This document shows, one piece after another, positions 23,916 to 35,210 of a stretch of DNA of 64,000 nt. A program made the translations under genes and the position numbers. Source of the DNA: Neoarius graeffei (taxonomy: Eukaryota > Chordata > Actinopteri > Siluriformes > Ariidae); contig NC_083590.1 in assembly GCF_027579695.1 (NCBI RefSeq), positions 19,671,799-19,735,798 of the forward strand, written 5' to 3'. Under the pieces are notes generated by a model. The model was given only the letters and a program-made list of their open reading frames with translations, ran no database searches and had not been told where the DNA came from. Numbering within the stretch: position 1 is the stretch's first letter; each line of letters starts with the position of its first letter.

Positions 23916-25311
23916 GCTAGCACACTGTTTTCTAATGAAAATCAAACATATATTTTAGATTTACAGTAAACACATATTTTATACATTAGGTTGTCAATCA
24001 CATATAGAGACGATCGTCTCGTCCTGGACAGAGAAAGAGCTCTATCCAGAGGCGGTTCATCTCTGACCACACTTTCCCCCCAAGGAGTGCACACGTCTGG
24101 TGCTGTGTGATTAAAACTCAGTCCGGTTTGGTGTTTTCGCTTTTCATTATCTCCTCAGTTCATGAAGGGATGTGCTCAGTCAGCCATACACACACCAATT
24201 AGATTTAGACATTATTGCTCCAAGTGCTGCTTTTCACTTCATTTCTATTTTAAAAAATATTTCAATATACCGCATTAAAACTTGCTTCGTGTTGAGACTT
24301 TGAAAAGGACACTAGTTAAAGCCACTGGGTGGAAAAAAAAAAAAAAAAAAAGCTGTAAATAGCGACCATACGGAACAGCCTACGCAGTCTGGCACAGCAT
24401 CCTGAATCACATCACATTCTCTGCTGCTACACACCTTAGCATGTCGACTGCCGTATGGGACTGAATAGCATCCAGTGTCTTGGACCAGATGCAGTAAGGT
24501 TTCTCATTTCGAACACAATGATCTTTCTGGAGTCAGACAGCCAGATTCCTCCAAACTACCACAAATTCTGACATCATTTCACTCGACACCATTTCTTGTT
24601 TTATTTTATTCCATATGATAAATAATCATCCGTCTCAAGCTGAAGATTGTCTTACCTTACCTCGATTAACCTCAATCATCAGATAGAACTGTACTAAATT
24701 GGCTCATATCAGAAAAACCGAATTGCACTCATCCATCCAGGCTTCATCCATGAACTGACTGGACGGCTTGAAAGAAAACGCCACCTTGAAACACTAATTA
24801 TTAAACATCCTTATATTGAAATGTTTGTGTTTGTGATGTTTAGTGAGCCTGGTGCTAATTAGTTAGCTGGTGCTGTATTTTCGGTATTTCTGTGAGACGT
24901 TAGCCGTCGTGTGGCGTGCTGACCTCACAAAAAGACATTGTTGTTGCTAGTGTGGTTGCAATGGCATTGAATTTTCAACACCAGAAAACTTTCAGCGTAA
25001 AGTGATAAAGTGATTTTAAAAAATCCATAAAAATGTCACTGTTAGCTCCTGGATAGAGATTAGTGATCCACAAGATGACGAGCGTCAAGGCGCTGACGGT
25101 GAAGCTGATATGTTTGAGCAGAGAGTACAGATGAGGAGGTGATAGAGCTGGAAAATGTGGATTAATTACAATTTGCAGCACTTCAGATACACTTCTTCTC
25201 TCCTCTGCTGACATCATCTTCATCATCATCATCTGGGAGTCCTTCATGATGAATCACTAAAGTCTACCAGGACATTAATGAGTGTCCATGTTCTTGCCAA
25301 TGCCACATAGA
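23916..25311. other. Unassigned intron sequence
   Basis: One poly-A run (24332-24350). No element ends recognised. It contains one hypothetical minus-strand frame, listed separately. Confidence 0.4.
24975..25247 (-). CDS. Hypothetical 90-codon frame with one membrane segment
   Basis: Minus-strand frame from ATG 25247. It starts MKDSQMMMMKMMSAEERRSV and contains a hydrophobic stretch HISFTVSALTLVILWITNLY (about residues 46-65) that could be a transmembrane helix. I do not recognise it. It is inside the inferred smad4 intron, has no visible promoter or splice support, and the methionine run comes from an ATC/ATG microsatellite. Chance or an old exon are both possible. Confidence 0.12.
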   Translation of the reverse strand: MKDSQMMMMKMMSAEERRSVSEVLQIVINPHFPALSPPHLYSLLKHISFTVSALTLVILWITNLYPGANSDIFMDFLKSLYHFTLKVFWC

Positions 25312-25470
25312 GTGGTGCTTGAAAGTTTGGGAACCCTTTAGAATTTTCTATATTTCTGCATAAATATGACCTAAAACATCATCAGATTTTCACACAAGTC
25401 CTAAAAGTAGATAAAGAGAACCCAGTTAAACAAATGAGACAAAAATATTATATGTGGTCATTTATTTACT
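25312..25470. mobile_element. Solo end of Tc1 family 1
   Basis: GTGGTGCTTGAAAGTTTGGG to AAATATTATA matches the left terminal repeat of the elements at 3609, 4986 and 33632. No transposase follows. A family 2 element begins 100 bp away. Confidence 0.88.
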
Positions 25471-25573
25471 GCGACACTCTGGTGTAAAACGAGTTAAAGA
25501 GCTTGAATGACATTGAATTACTCTAATAATCTCTGCCCACCACATGCACATTTCACATGACCCCAAAGATCTA

Positions 25574-27176
25574 CAACCCCGATTCCAAAAAAGTTGGGAC
25601 AAAGTACAAATTGTACATAAAAACGGAATGCAATGATGTGGAAGTTTCAAAATTCCATATTTTATTCAGAATAGAACAAAGATGACATATCAAATGTTTA
25701 AACTGAGAAAATGTATCATTTAAAGAGAAAAATTAGGTGATTTTTAAATTTCATGACAACAACACATCTCAAAAAAGTTGGGACAAGGCCATGTTTCCCA
25801 CTGTGAGACATCCCCTTTTCTCTTTACAACAGTCTGTAAACGTCTGGGGACTGAGGAGACAAGTTGCTCAAGTTTAGGGAGAGGAATGTTAACCCATTCT
25901 TGTCTAATGTAGGATTCTAGTTGCTCAACTGTCTTAGGTCTTTTTTGTCGTATCTTCCGTTTTATGATGCGCCAAATGTTTTCTATGGGTGAAAGATCTG
26001 GACTGCAGGCTGGCCAGTTTAGTACCCGGACCCTTCTTCTACGCAGCCATGATGCTGTAATTGATGCAGTGTGTGGTTTGGCATTGTCTTGTTGGAAAAT
26101 GCAAGGTCTTCCCTGAAAGAGGCGTTGTCTGGATGGGAGCATATGTTGCTCTAGAACCTGGAGATACTTTTCAGCATTGATGGTGTCTTTCCAGATGTGT
26201 AAGCTGCCCATGCCACACGCACTAATGCAACCACATACCATCAGAGATGCAGGCTTCTGAACTGAGCGCTGATAACAACTTGGGTCGTCCTTCTCCTCTT
26301 TAGTCCGAATGACATGGCGTCCCTGATTTCCATAAAGAACTTCAAATTTTGATTCATCTGACCACAGAACAGTTTTCCACTTTGCCACAGTCCATTTTAA
26401 ATGAGCCTTGGCCCAGAGAAGACATCTGAGCTTCTGAATCGTGTTTAGATATGGCTTCTTCTTTGAACTATAGTTTTAGCTGGCAACGGCGGATGGCACG
26501 GTAAATTGTGTTCACAGATAATGTTCTCTGGAAATATTCCTGAACCCATTTTGTGATTTCCAATACAGAAACATGCCTGTATGTGATGCAGTGCCGTCTA
26601 AGGGCCCGAAGATCACGGGCACCCAGTATGGTTTTCCGGCCTTGACCCTTACGCACAGAGATTCTTCCAGATTCTCTGAATCTTTTGATGATATTATGCA
26701 CTGTAGATGGTGATATGTTCAAACTCTTTGCAATTTTACACTGTCGAACTCCTTTCTGATATTGCTCCACTATTTGTCGGCGCAGAATTAGGGGGATTGG
26801 TGATCCTCTTCCCATCTTTACTTCTGAGAGCCGCTGCCACTCCAAGATGCTCTTTTTATACCCAGTCATGTTAATGACCTATTGCCAATTGACCTAATGA
26901 GTTGCAATTTGGTCCTCCAGCTGTTCCTTTTTTGTACCTTTAACTTTTCCAGCCTCTTATTGCCCCGTCCTAACTTTTTTGAGATGTGTTGCTGTCATGA
27001 AATTTCAAATGAGCCAATATTTGGCATGAAATTTCAAAATGTCTCACTTTCGACATTTGATATGTTGTCTATGTTCTATTGTGAATACAATATCAGTTTT
27101 TGAGATTTGTAAATTATTGCATTCCATTTTTATTTACAATTTGTACTTTGTCCCAACTTTTTTGGAATCGGGGTTG
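25574..27176 (-). mobile_element. Tc1-like transposon, family 2, copy A
   Basis: Ends CAACCCCGATTCCAAAAAAG (25574) and its inverse (27176), flanked by TA on both sides. Length 1603 bp. Each end has an outer and an inner direct repeat of CAAAAAAGTTGGGACA (inner at about 25770 and, altered, near 26975), i.e. the IR/DR layout. Confidence 0.94.
25744..26869 (-). pseudogene. Tc1 transposase, family 2 copy A, frameshifted
   Basis: N-terminal part 26468-26869: [14 protein letters not shown], helix-turn-helix [23 protein letters not shown]-type hook. A 2-bp deletion at about 26473 (CTATAGTTTTAG against CTATAGAGTTTTAG in copy B) shifts the frame. The catalytic part (25744-26388) keeps [16 protein letters not shown] and SPIENIW. 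A tryptophan in the MVWGC block is changed to cysteine. Confidence 0.9.
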
Positions 27177-27884
27177 TATGCATACATACATAGAGAAGTA
27201 TTACATTTTGAATATTAGAATCAAAAATGGATAATAATCCCAACTAGACAAATCAATAATAAGAATTGATTCTAATTTGTTCAGTCGTTCATAAAATTCA
27301 ACTTGTTCCGGGATTCCGGACAAGCAATTTCTGTACCACTGACAATGCTATAATACTTTACCAAGCATTTTCAAAGCTGACACGATTACAGCCATAGCCT
27401 TGTTCCTCTTTTCCCGTTTGCTGTAATCAGGTGAACTAATGTCATAAAGACAGGTGGACGCTTCCCAAAGTGACACAAGTTGTGCTTCCCGGTCTGCAGT
27501 CCACGTGTGATTGTCGCAAGTCGCCATTTTGCCTTATTTACACCATGTGATCAATCCTGGCACTCCAATTGGCTGTTTAAAATTATTGTAACCAATGAGA
27601 TCAGAGTAACAACGCACACAATACCGATTGTGTTGATTACGAGGAGATCGCGTCCGAAAATATCAAGACCAGTTTGATCTGAACCGAGCAACCGAGAACC
27701 GATGAAATCGGCTATGAGGTGCTCCCACACACATTTACGATTCGCAAGCGATTTAATCAGCCCGACAAAATCGTAAGCAAATCAGGAAGGTGTGCGGTGG
27801 GCTTTAGGGGACAAAGACAGAGCCTGGACTTATGGGTGGACAAGCAAGCTTGTTATCACTACTATTACTATTACTATCACTATT
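27177..27884. other. No gene recognised
   Basis: Moderately AT-rich sequence. Contains TCCAATTGGCTG and AACCAATGAG CCAAT-like words but no convincing promoter or element. Confidence 0.35.
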
Positions 27885-28201
27885 ACAACCCCCCTCCCCC
27901 CACCACCAACACCAAAACTGCTTTATACACCCCTCCCCCCACCTCACCACCAACAACACCAAAACTGCCTTAAACCCCCTCCCCCACCTCACCACCACCA
28001 AAACTGCCTTACACCCCCCTCCCCCCACCACCACCAAAACTGCCTTACACCCCCCTCCCCCACCACCACCACCAAAGCTGCCTTACACCCCCCTCCCCCC
28101 ACCACCACCACCAAAACTGCCTTACACCCCCCTCCCCCACCACCACCAAAGCTGCCTTACACCCCCCTCCCCCCACCTAACACCACCAAAACTGCCTTAC
28201 A

Positions 28202-28205
<4 letters not shown>
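27885..28205. repeat. C-rich minisatellite, units of ~36-45 bp
   Basis: About eight tandem units of AAAACTGCCTTACACCCCCC followed by TCCCCCCACCACCACC. The minus strand is G-rich with runs of 4-6 G at regular spacing, so G-quadruplex formation is plausible. It directly precedes a (CT)n tract and the CpG island. Confidence 0.95.
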
Positions 28206-28235
<30 letters not shown>

Positions 28236-28238
28236 AGG
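28206..28238. repeat. (CT)n tract
   Basis: Pure CT dinucleotides at 28208-28235. Confidence 0.95.
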
Positions 28239-28299
28239 CCCCTCCCTCTAATCAGAACCTGTCGGAATGTCGGAGGTTGTGACGTCAAGTCCCACGCCT

Positions 28300-29150
28300 A
28301 CTTAAGATGTGTTCCAAACAGAAGCACCGACTAACTAGGAGCGAGACAACCGCGCGCCGGCCGCGCCTTATATGGTGTTATGACGTCATCGAGGCCGACT
28401 GCCGTTCAAACATTTGGAGCCAGATGTGGAGTGGATGTAAAAGTCATGCAAAAACAAACAAACAAACAAAAAAACAACAAAACAAACAACAACAACAACC
28501 CATGAGCAGATGTATGAATGGTGAATGATGAATCAGGTGCATTAGGTGATGACCGGGTGGCTCTGAATGTGCACGCGCACCGGTGAGCGTGCACGCGCGC
28601 GGATGGATGGAGGCAGGTTGTAAATGTGATGTGCGGGTCCGAGCTGCGAAAACATGATGTGAATGAAGCGTGTGTACTCACACATCAGCCCGGGATAAAC
28701 ATCAACACAAGCAGCACAGTGAGGTAGAAATCCAAGTTTCAGCTTCCCCCCCTCCTCCACCACCACCTCCTCCTCCTCCACCTCCCCACTGTCTCATCAG
28801 CTCTCGGTCCACCCGATATGAATCTCCGAGCTTCTCTCCTCCAGCATCTCCCTCTCTCTCCCTCTCTCTCAACGATAACAACAACAAAAAAAGCGAGTCG
28901 ACACGGTGCGCGTGAGCGTCTCGCCAGGCGCCAGCCAATGAGGAGGCTGCGATCTCCAGAGGGACGGCGGCCGCTCAGCCAATCAGAGAGCCGCATTTCA
29001 GGGTCTGTGCGGCGCGTCTTCATTTTTATTGACACTCCGGCGCGACTGCGTGTTTTATTAACGTGGCGCCACTGAGATTACCCCCCTCCCCCTCCCCGAA
29101 ATAACCATGGACCCGCCCACTGGTCATCGTCATCATCAGCTCCGTCTCAC
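28300..29150 (-). promoter_or_regulatory. CpG-rich promoter region, probably smad4
   Basis: CpG-dense patches (CCGCGCGCCGGCCGCGCC at 28350; GCACGCGCACCGG at 28570; 28905-29065) stand out from the AT-rich surroundings. Sites seen: a full CRE TGACGTCA (28381-28388) and CCAAT boxes at 28935-28939 and 28979-28983. On the minus strand a GTGAGT donor candidate lies at 28681-28676 after GGGCTGATGT, which could end a non-coding first smad4 exon. That would give a 9-kb first intron, like the 5' untranslated exon of mammalian SMAD4. A plus-strand transcript towards the 36-bp array is equally possible. The assignment to smad4 is inference from position. Confidence 0.55.
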
Positions 29151-29179
29151 AAAACTCTCTTCATTATTTGATGAGAAAT

Positions 29180-32100
29180 TCGGCTGTTTTCAGTGATCCA
29201 GCTCACCAAATAAGAACCGACTCTTTCAGTGATTCAGCTCACCAAATAAGAACCGACTCTTTCAGTGATTCAGCTCACCAAATAAGAACCGACTCTTTCA
29301 GTGATCCAGCTCACCAAAGAAGAACCGACTCTTTCAGTGATCCAGCTCACCAAATAAGAACCGACTCTTTCAGTGATCCAGTTCACCAAAGAAGAACCGA
29401 CTCTTTCAGTGATCCAGGTCACCAAATAAGAACCGACTCTTTCAGTGATCCAGCTCATCAAATAAGAACCGACTCTTTCAGTGATTCAGCTCACCAAATA
29501 AGAACCGACTCTTTCAGTGATCCAGCTCACCAAATAAGAACCGACTCTTTCAGTGATCCAGCTCACCAAATAAGAACCGACTCTTTCAGTGATCCAGCTC
29601 ACCAAAGAAGAACCGACTCTTTCAGTGATCCAGCTCACCAAAGAAGAACCGACTCTTTCAGTGATCCAGCTCACCAAATAAGAACCGACTCTTTCAGTGA
29701 TCCAGCTCACCAAAGAAGAACCGACTCTTTCAGTGATCCAGCTCACCAAAGAAGAACCGACTCTTTCAGTGATCCAGCTCACCAAATAAGAACCGACTCT
29801 TTCAGTGATCCAGTTCACCAAAGAAGAACCGACTCTTTCACTGATCCAGCTCACCAAAGAAGAACCGACTCTTTCAGTGATCCAGTTCACCAAATAAGAA
29901 CCGACTCTTTCAGTGATCCAGTTCACCAAAGAAGAACCGACTCTTTCAGTGATCCAGTTCACCAAAGAAGAACCGACTCTTTCAGTGATCCAGCTCACCA
30001 AATAAGAACCGACTCTTTCAGTGATCCAGCTCATCAAATAAGAACCGACTCTTTCAGTGATCCAGCTCACCAAATAAGAACCGACTCTTTCAGTGATCCA
30101 GTTAATCAAATAAGAACCGACTCCTTCAGTGATCCAGCTCATCAAATAAGAACCGACTCTTTCAGTGATCTAGTTCACCAAATTAGAACCGACTCTTTCA
30201 GTAATCCAGTTCACCGAATAAGAAACAACTCTTTCAGTGATCCAGTTCACCAAAGAAGAACCGACTCTTTCAGTGATTCAGCTCACCAAATTAGAACCGA
30301 CTCTTTCAGTGATCCAGTTCACCAAATAAGAACCGACTCTTTCAGTGATTCAGCTCACCAACGAAGAACCGACTCTTTCAGTGATCCAGCTCACCAAATA
30401 AGAACCGACTCTTTCAGTGATCCAGTTCACCAAATAAGAACCGACTCTTTCAGTGATCCAGCTCACCAAATAAGAACCGACTCTTTCAGTGATCCAGCTC
30501 ACCAAAGAAGAACCGACTCTTTCAGTGATCCAGCTCACCAAATAAGAACCGACTCTTTCAGTGATCCAGCTCACCAAAGAAGAACCGACTCTTTCAGTGA
30601 TCCAGCTCACCAAAGAAGAACCGACTCTTTCAGTGATCCAGCTCACCAAATAAGAACCGACTCTTTCAGTGATCCAGTTCACCAAAGAAGAACCGACTCT
30701 TTCACTGATCCAGCTCACCAAAGAAGAACCGACTCTTTCAGTGATCCAGTTCACCAAATAAGAACCGACTCTTTCAGTGATCCAGTTCACCAAAGAAGAA
30801 CCGACTCTTTCAGTGATCCAGTTCACCAAAGAAGAACCGACTCTTTCAGTGATCCAGCTCACCAAATAAGAACCGACTCTTTCAGTGATCCAGCTCATCA
30901 AATAAGAACCGACTCTTTCAGTGATCCAGCTCACCAAATAAGAACCGACTCTTTCAGTGATCCAGTTAATCAAATAAGAACCGACTCCTTCAGTGATCCA
31001 GCTCATCAAATAAGAACCGACTCTTTCAGTGATCTAGTTCACCAAATTAGAACCGACTCTTTCAGTAATCCAGTTCACCGAATAAGAAACAACTCTTTCA
31101 GTGATCCAGTTCACCAAAGAAGAACCGACTCTTTCAGTGATCCAGCTCACCAAATAAGAACCGACTCTTTCAGTGATCCAGTTCACCAAAGAAGAACCGA
31201 CTCTTTCACTGATCCAGCTCACCAAAGAAGAACCGACTCTTTCAGTGATCCAGTTCACCAAATAAGAACCGACTCTTTCAGTGATCCAGTTCACCAAAGA
31301 AGAACCGACTCTTTCAGTGATCCAGTTCACCAAAGAAGAACCGACTCTTTCAGTGATCCAGCTCACCAAATAAGAACCGACTCTTTCAGTGATCCAGCTC
31401 ATCAAATAAGAACCGACTCTTTCAGTGATCCAGCTCACCAAATAAGAACCGACTCTTTCAGTGATCCAGTTAATCAAATAAGAACCGACTCCTTCAGTGA
31501 TCCAGCTCATCAAATAAGAACCGACTCTTTCAGTGATCTAGTTCACCAAATTAGAACCGACTCTTTCAGTAATCCAGTTCACCGAATAAGAAACAACTCT
31601 TTCAGTGATCCAGTTCACCAAAGAAGAACCGACTCTTTCAGTGATTCAGCTCACCAAATTAGAACCGACTCTTTCAGTGATCCAGTTCACCAAATAAGAA
31701 CCGACTCTTTCAGTGATTCAGCTCACCAACGAAGAACCGACTCTTTCAGTGATCCAGCTCACCAAATAAGAACCGACTCTTTCAGTGATCCAGTTCACCA
31801 AATAAGAACCGACTCTTTCAGTGATCCAGCTCACCAAATAAGAACCGACTCTTTCAGTGATCCAGCTCACCAAAGAAGAACCGACTCTTTCAGTGATCCA
31901 GCTCACCAAATAAGAACCGACTCTTTCAGTGATCCAGCTCACCAAAGAAGAACCGACTCTTTCAGTGATCCAGCTCACCAAAGAAGAACCGACTCTTTCA
32001 GTGATCCAGCTCACCAAATAAGAACCGACTCTTTCAGTGATCCAGTTCACCAAAGAAGAACCGACTCTTTCACTGATCCAGCTCACCAAAGAAGAACCGA

Positions 32101-32735
32101 CTCTTTCAGTGATCCAGTTCACCAAATAAGAACCGACTCTTTCAGTGATCCAGTTCACCAAAGAAGAACCGACTCTTTCAGTGATCCAGTTCACCAAAGA
32201 AGAACCGACTCTTTCAGTGATCCAGCTCACCAAATAAGAACCGACTCTTTCAGTGATCCAGCTCATCAAATAAGAACCGACTCTTTCAGTGATCCAGCTC
32301 ACCAAATAAGAACCGACTCTTTCAGTGATCCAGTTAATCAAATAAGAACCGACTCCTTCAGTGATCCAGCTCATCAAATAAGAACCGACTCTTTCAGTGA
32401 TCTAGTTCACCAAATTAGAACCGACTCTTTCAGTAATCCAGTTCACCGAATAAGAAACAACTCTTTCAGTGATCCAGTTCACCAAAGAAGAACCGACTCT
32501 TTCAGTGATTCAGCTCACCAAATTAGAACCGACTCTTTCAGTGATCCAGTTCACCAAATAAGAACCGACTCTTTCAGTGATTCAGCTCACCAACGAAGAA
32601 CCGACTCTTTCAGTGATCCAGTTCACCAAATAAGAACCGACTCTTTCAGTGATTCAGCTCACCAAATAAGAACCGACTCTTTCAGTGATCCAGTTCACCA
32701 AATAAGAACCGATTCTCTCGGATCCCGACCAGCTC
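29180..32735. repeat. 3.5-kb satellite of 36-bp units
   Basis: About 98 head-to-tail 36-bp units: GATCCAGCTCACCAAATAAG followed by AACCGACTCTTTCAGT. Units vary at a few sites (CCA/TCA, GCT/GTT, ATA/AGA). Because 36 is divisible by 3 and the unit lacks stops, the plus strand is open for 1190 codons (29168-32740, 12-residue period DPAHQIRTDSFS). The minus strand is open for up to 219 codons (WITERVGSYLVS). A marker block with NNSFS occurs four times, at about 30098, 30962, 31466 and 32330, i.e. spaced 864, 504 and 864 bp (24, 14 and 24 units). The commonest unit differences change the amino acid, which argues against selection on the protein. Divergent copies of CGACTCTTT continue to 33260. Confidence 0.97.
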
Positions 32736-32759
32736 TTTAAAAGATTCCCAAAACAACCA

Positions 32760-33300
32760 AATGATCAACAAGCAAAAACAACCATTTTTGGCTGGTTTGA
32801 GAAGAAAAATTGATGGTCGACAATTTAAATACAGATCATTCAGTAATTGTCAGTGAGCCTCGAAGGAATTGACTTGAGTTGACTCTTTTCAGTGATCAGT
32901 GATGATTGAGTTTGTTTCAAAAATAGCTAAAGGTGTTGAACAATTTATATCATTGATGCAAACACAAGCAACTTGGGCTTGATTTGAAAAGAATAAAAAT
33001 AATTTGCCATTGAGTCGTTTTGGAGCTGAAAGGGTCGGATCCAGTGCACTGGATTCGTCTCAGAACCGACTCTTTTGACTCCTAAACAACTCAGTGGCCT
33101 TTTTTAAAAAATTTTAAATTTATTTTATTTATTTTTTTCCAAAATGAGCCTAAGTTGTTTGTATTTGCATATCAGTTATATAAATTGTTCAACACCTTTG
33201 GCCATTTTTGAGAGAAACTCCATCTCCCTCATCACTGATCGCTGAAAAGAGTCAACTCTTTTAATTCCCAAACAGCTTATTGCCAGATGTTTCCCAAAAA
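32760..33300. repeat. Inverted repeat flanking the satellite
   Basis: 32872-32985 (GAGTTGACTCTTTTCAGTGA, AGGTGTTGAACAATTTATAT) and 33157-33265 are reverse complements over about 100 bp with scattered differences, separated by about 170 bp. Both contain the GACTCTTTTCAGTGATC core of the satellite unit, so this may be the source sequence of the array. Confidence 0.75.
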
Positions 33301-33396
33301 CAAGAGAGCTGTTGACAAAAGAAATGAAAAAAAAAATTGTCCAGATCTGATTTGACAAAGGCAGTGATTGACATTTAGCAGATACAAAAAAAAATC

Positions 33397-33399
33397 AGG

Positions 33400-33440
<41 letters not shown>
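33397..33440. repeat. (TG)n microsatellite
   Basis: About 20 TG dinucleotides at 33400-33439. Confidence 0.95.
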
Positions 33441-33442
<2 letters not shown>

Positions 33443-33631
33443 AGAAAAGAAAAACTTTCAAGCTGATATAATTCAATCTGTCTTCTTCAATTTGTCCTAG
33501 GGGTATGAAAACTTTTGCACTTCAATGGATTATAGCCACAGTGTACATTTTTTCTTTTTCTGTGCATGTTATATATAATGGCAGCATAGTGCATTATGGG
33601 TATTATGTAACAGCTATAGAGTGCAGCTATA

Positions 33632-35208
33632 CAGTGGTGCTTGAAAGTTTGTGAACCCTTTAGAATTTTCTATATTTCTGCATAAATATGACCTAAAACA
33701 TCATCAGATTTTCACACAAGTCCTAAAAGTAGACAAAGAGAACCCAGTTAAACAAATGAGACAAAAATATTATACTTGGTCATTTATTTATTGAGGAAAA
33801 TGATCCAATATTACATATCTGTGAGTGGCAAAAGTATGTGAACCTCTAGGATTAGCAGTTAATTTGAAGGTGAAATTAGAGTCAGGTGTTTTAATCAATG
33901 GGATGACAATCAGGTGTGAGTGGGCACCCTGTTTTCTTTAAAGAACAGGGATCTATCAAAGTCTGATCTTCACAACACATGTTTGTGGAAGTGTATCATG
34001 GCACGAACAAAGGAGATTTCTGAGGACCTCAAGAAAAAGTGTTGTTGATGCTCATCAGGCTGGAAAAGGTTACAAAACCATCTCTAAAGAGTTTGGACTC
34101 CACCAATCCACAGTCAGACAGATTGTGTACAAATGGAGGAAATTCAAGACCATTGTTACCCTCTCCAGGAGTGGTCGACCAACAAAGATCACTCCAAGGG
34201 CAAGGTGTGTAATAGTCAGCGAGGTCACAAAGGACCCCAGGGTAACTTCTAAGCAACTGAAGGCCTCTCTCACATTGGATAATGTTAATGTTCATGAGTC
34301 CACCATCAGGAGAACACTGAACAACAATGATGTGCATGGCAGGGTTGCAAGGAGAAAGCCACTGCTCCCCAAAAAGAACATTGCTACTCGTCTGCAGTTT
34401 GCTAAAGATCACGTGGACAAGCCAGAAGGCTATTGGAAAAATGTTTTGTGGATGGATGAGACCAAAATAGAACTTTTTGGTTTAAACAAAAAGTGGTATA
34501 TTTGGAGAAAGGAAAATGCTGCATTCCAGCATAAGAACCTTATCCCATCTGTGAAATGTGGTGCTGGTAGTATCATGGTTTGGGCCTGTTTTGCTGCATC
34601 TGGGCCAGGACAGCTTGCCATCATTGATGGAACAATGAATTCTGAATTATACCAGTGAATTCTAAAGGAAAATGTCAGGACATCTGTCCATGAACTGAAT
34701 CTCAAGAGAAGGTGGGTCATGCAGCAAGACAACGACCCTAAGCACACAAGCCGTTCTACCAAAGAATGGTTAAAGAAGAATGAAGTGAATGTTTTGGAAT
34801 GGCCAAGTCAAAGTCCTGACCTTAATCCAATCGAAATGTTGTGGAAGGACCTGAAGCGAGCAGTTCATGTGAGGAAACCCACCAACATCCCAGAGTTGAA
34901 GCTGTTCTGTACGGAGGAATGGGCTAAAATTCCTCCAAGCCGGTGTGCAGGACTGATCAACAGTTACCGCAAACGTTTAGTTGCAGTTATTGCTGCACCA
35001 GGGGGGTCACACCAGATACTGAAAGCAAAGGTTCACATACTTTTGCCACTCACAGATATGTAATATTGGATCATTTTCCTCAATAGATAAATGACCAAGT
35101 ATAATATTTTTTGTCTCATTTGTTTAACTGGGTTCTCTTTATCAACTTTTAGGACTTGTGTGAAAATCTGATGATGTTTTAGGTCATATTTATGCAGAAA
35201 TATAGTTC
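33632..35208 (+). mobile_element. Tc1-like transposon, family 1, copy 3 (right end cut)
   Basis: The left end CAGTGGTGCTTGAAAGTTTG follows TA (33630-33631). The right terminal repeat runs as far as GCAGAAATATAGTTC (35208) and is interrupted there by family 2 copy B, which starts after TA at 35209-35210. The outermost part of the family 1 end is not found on the far side of copy B. Confidence 0.92.
33998..35022 (+). pseudogene. Tc1 transposase, family 1 copy 3, inactivated
   Basis: Starts MARTKEISEDLKKK at 33998, then an early frameshift gives a stop at about 34045. The later parts 34125-34658 and 34719-35022 keep the helix-turn-helix remainder, WMDETK (first block, T to M before the D), [10 protein letters not shown] and NPIEMLW. 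An in-frame TGA (34656-34658) sits at the same arginine codon as in copy 2, suggesting both derive from one already mutated source. An extra G near 34998 alters the last residues. Confidence 0.9.
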
Positions 35209-35210
35209 TA

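Noticed and set aside
22934-23920. Valine/serine-rich frames such as GVASVSVSLYKVGVA
   Set aside because: Produced by the minisatellite unit; interrupted and shifted between units.
27719-28334. Proline/histidine-rich frames of 77-180 codons
   Set aside because: Translations of the C-rich minisatellite in several frames at once.
29270-32377. Minus-strand frames of 63-219 codons (WITERVGSYLVS repeats)
   Set aside because: Shadows of the 36-bp satellite; they break wherever a unit variant creates a stop, and repeat at the block spacing.
29180-32735. Regular 36-bp repeat resembling a CRISPR array
   Set aside because: The units are contiguous without unique spacers, vary throughout, and lie in vertebrate nuclear DNA.
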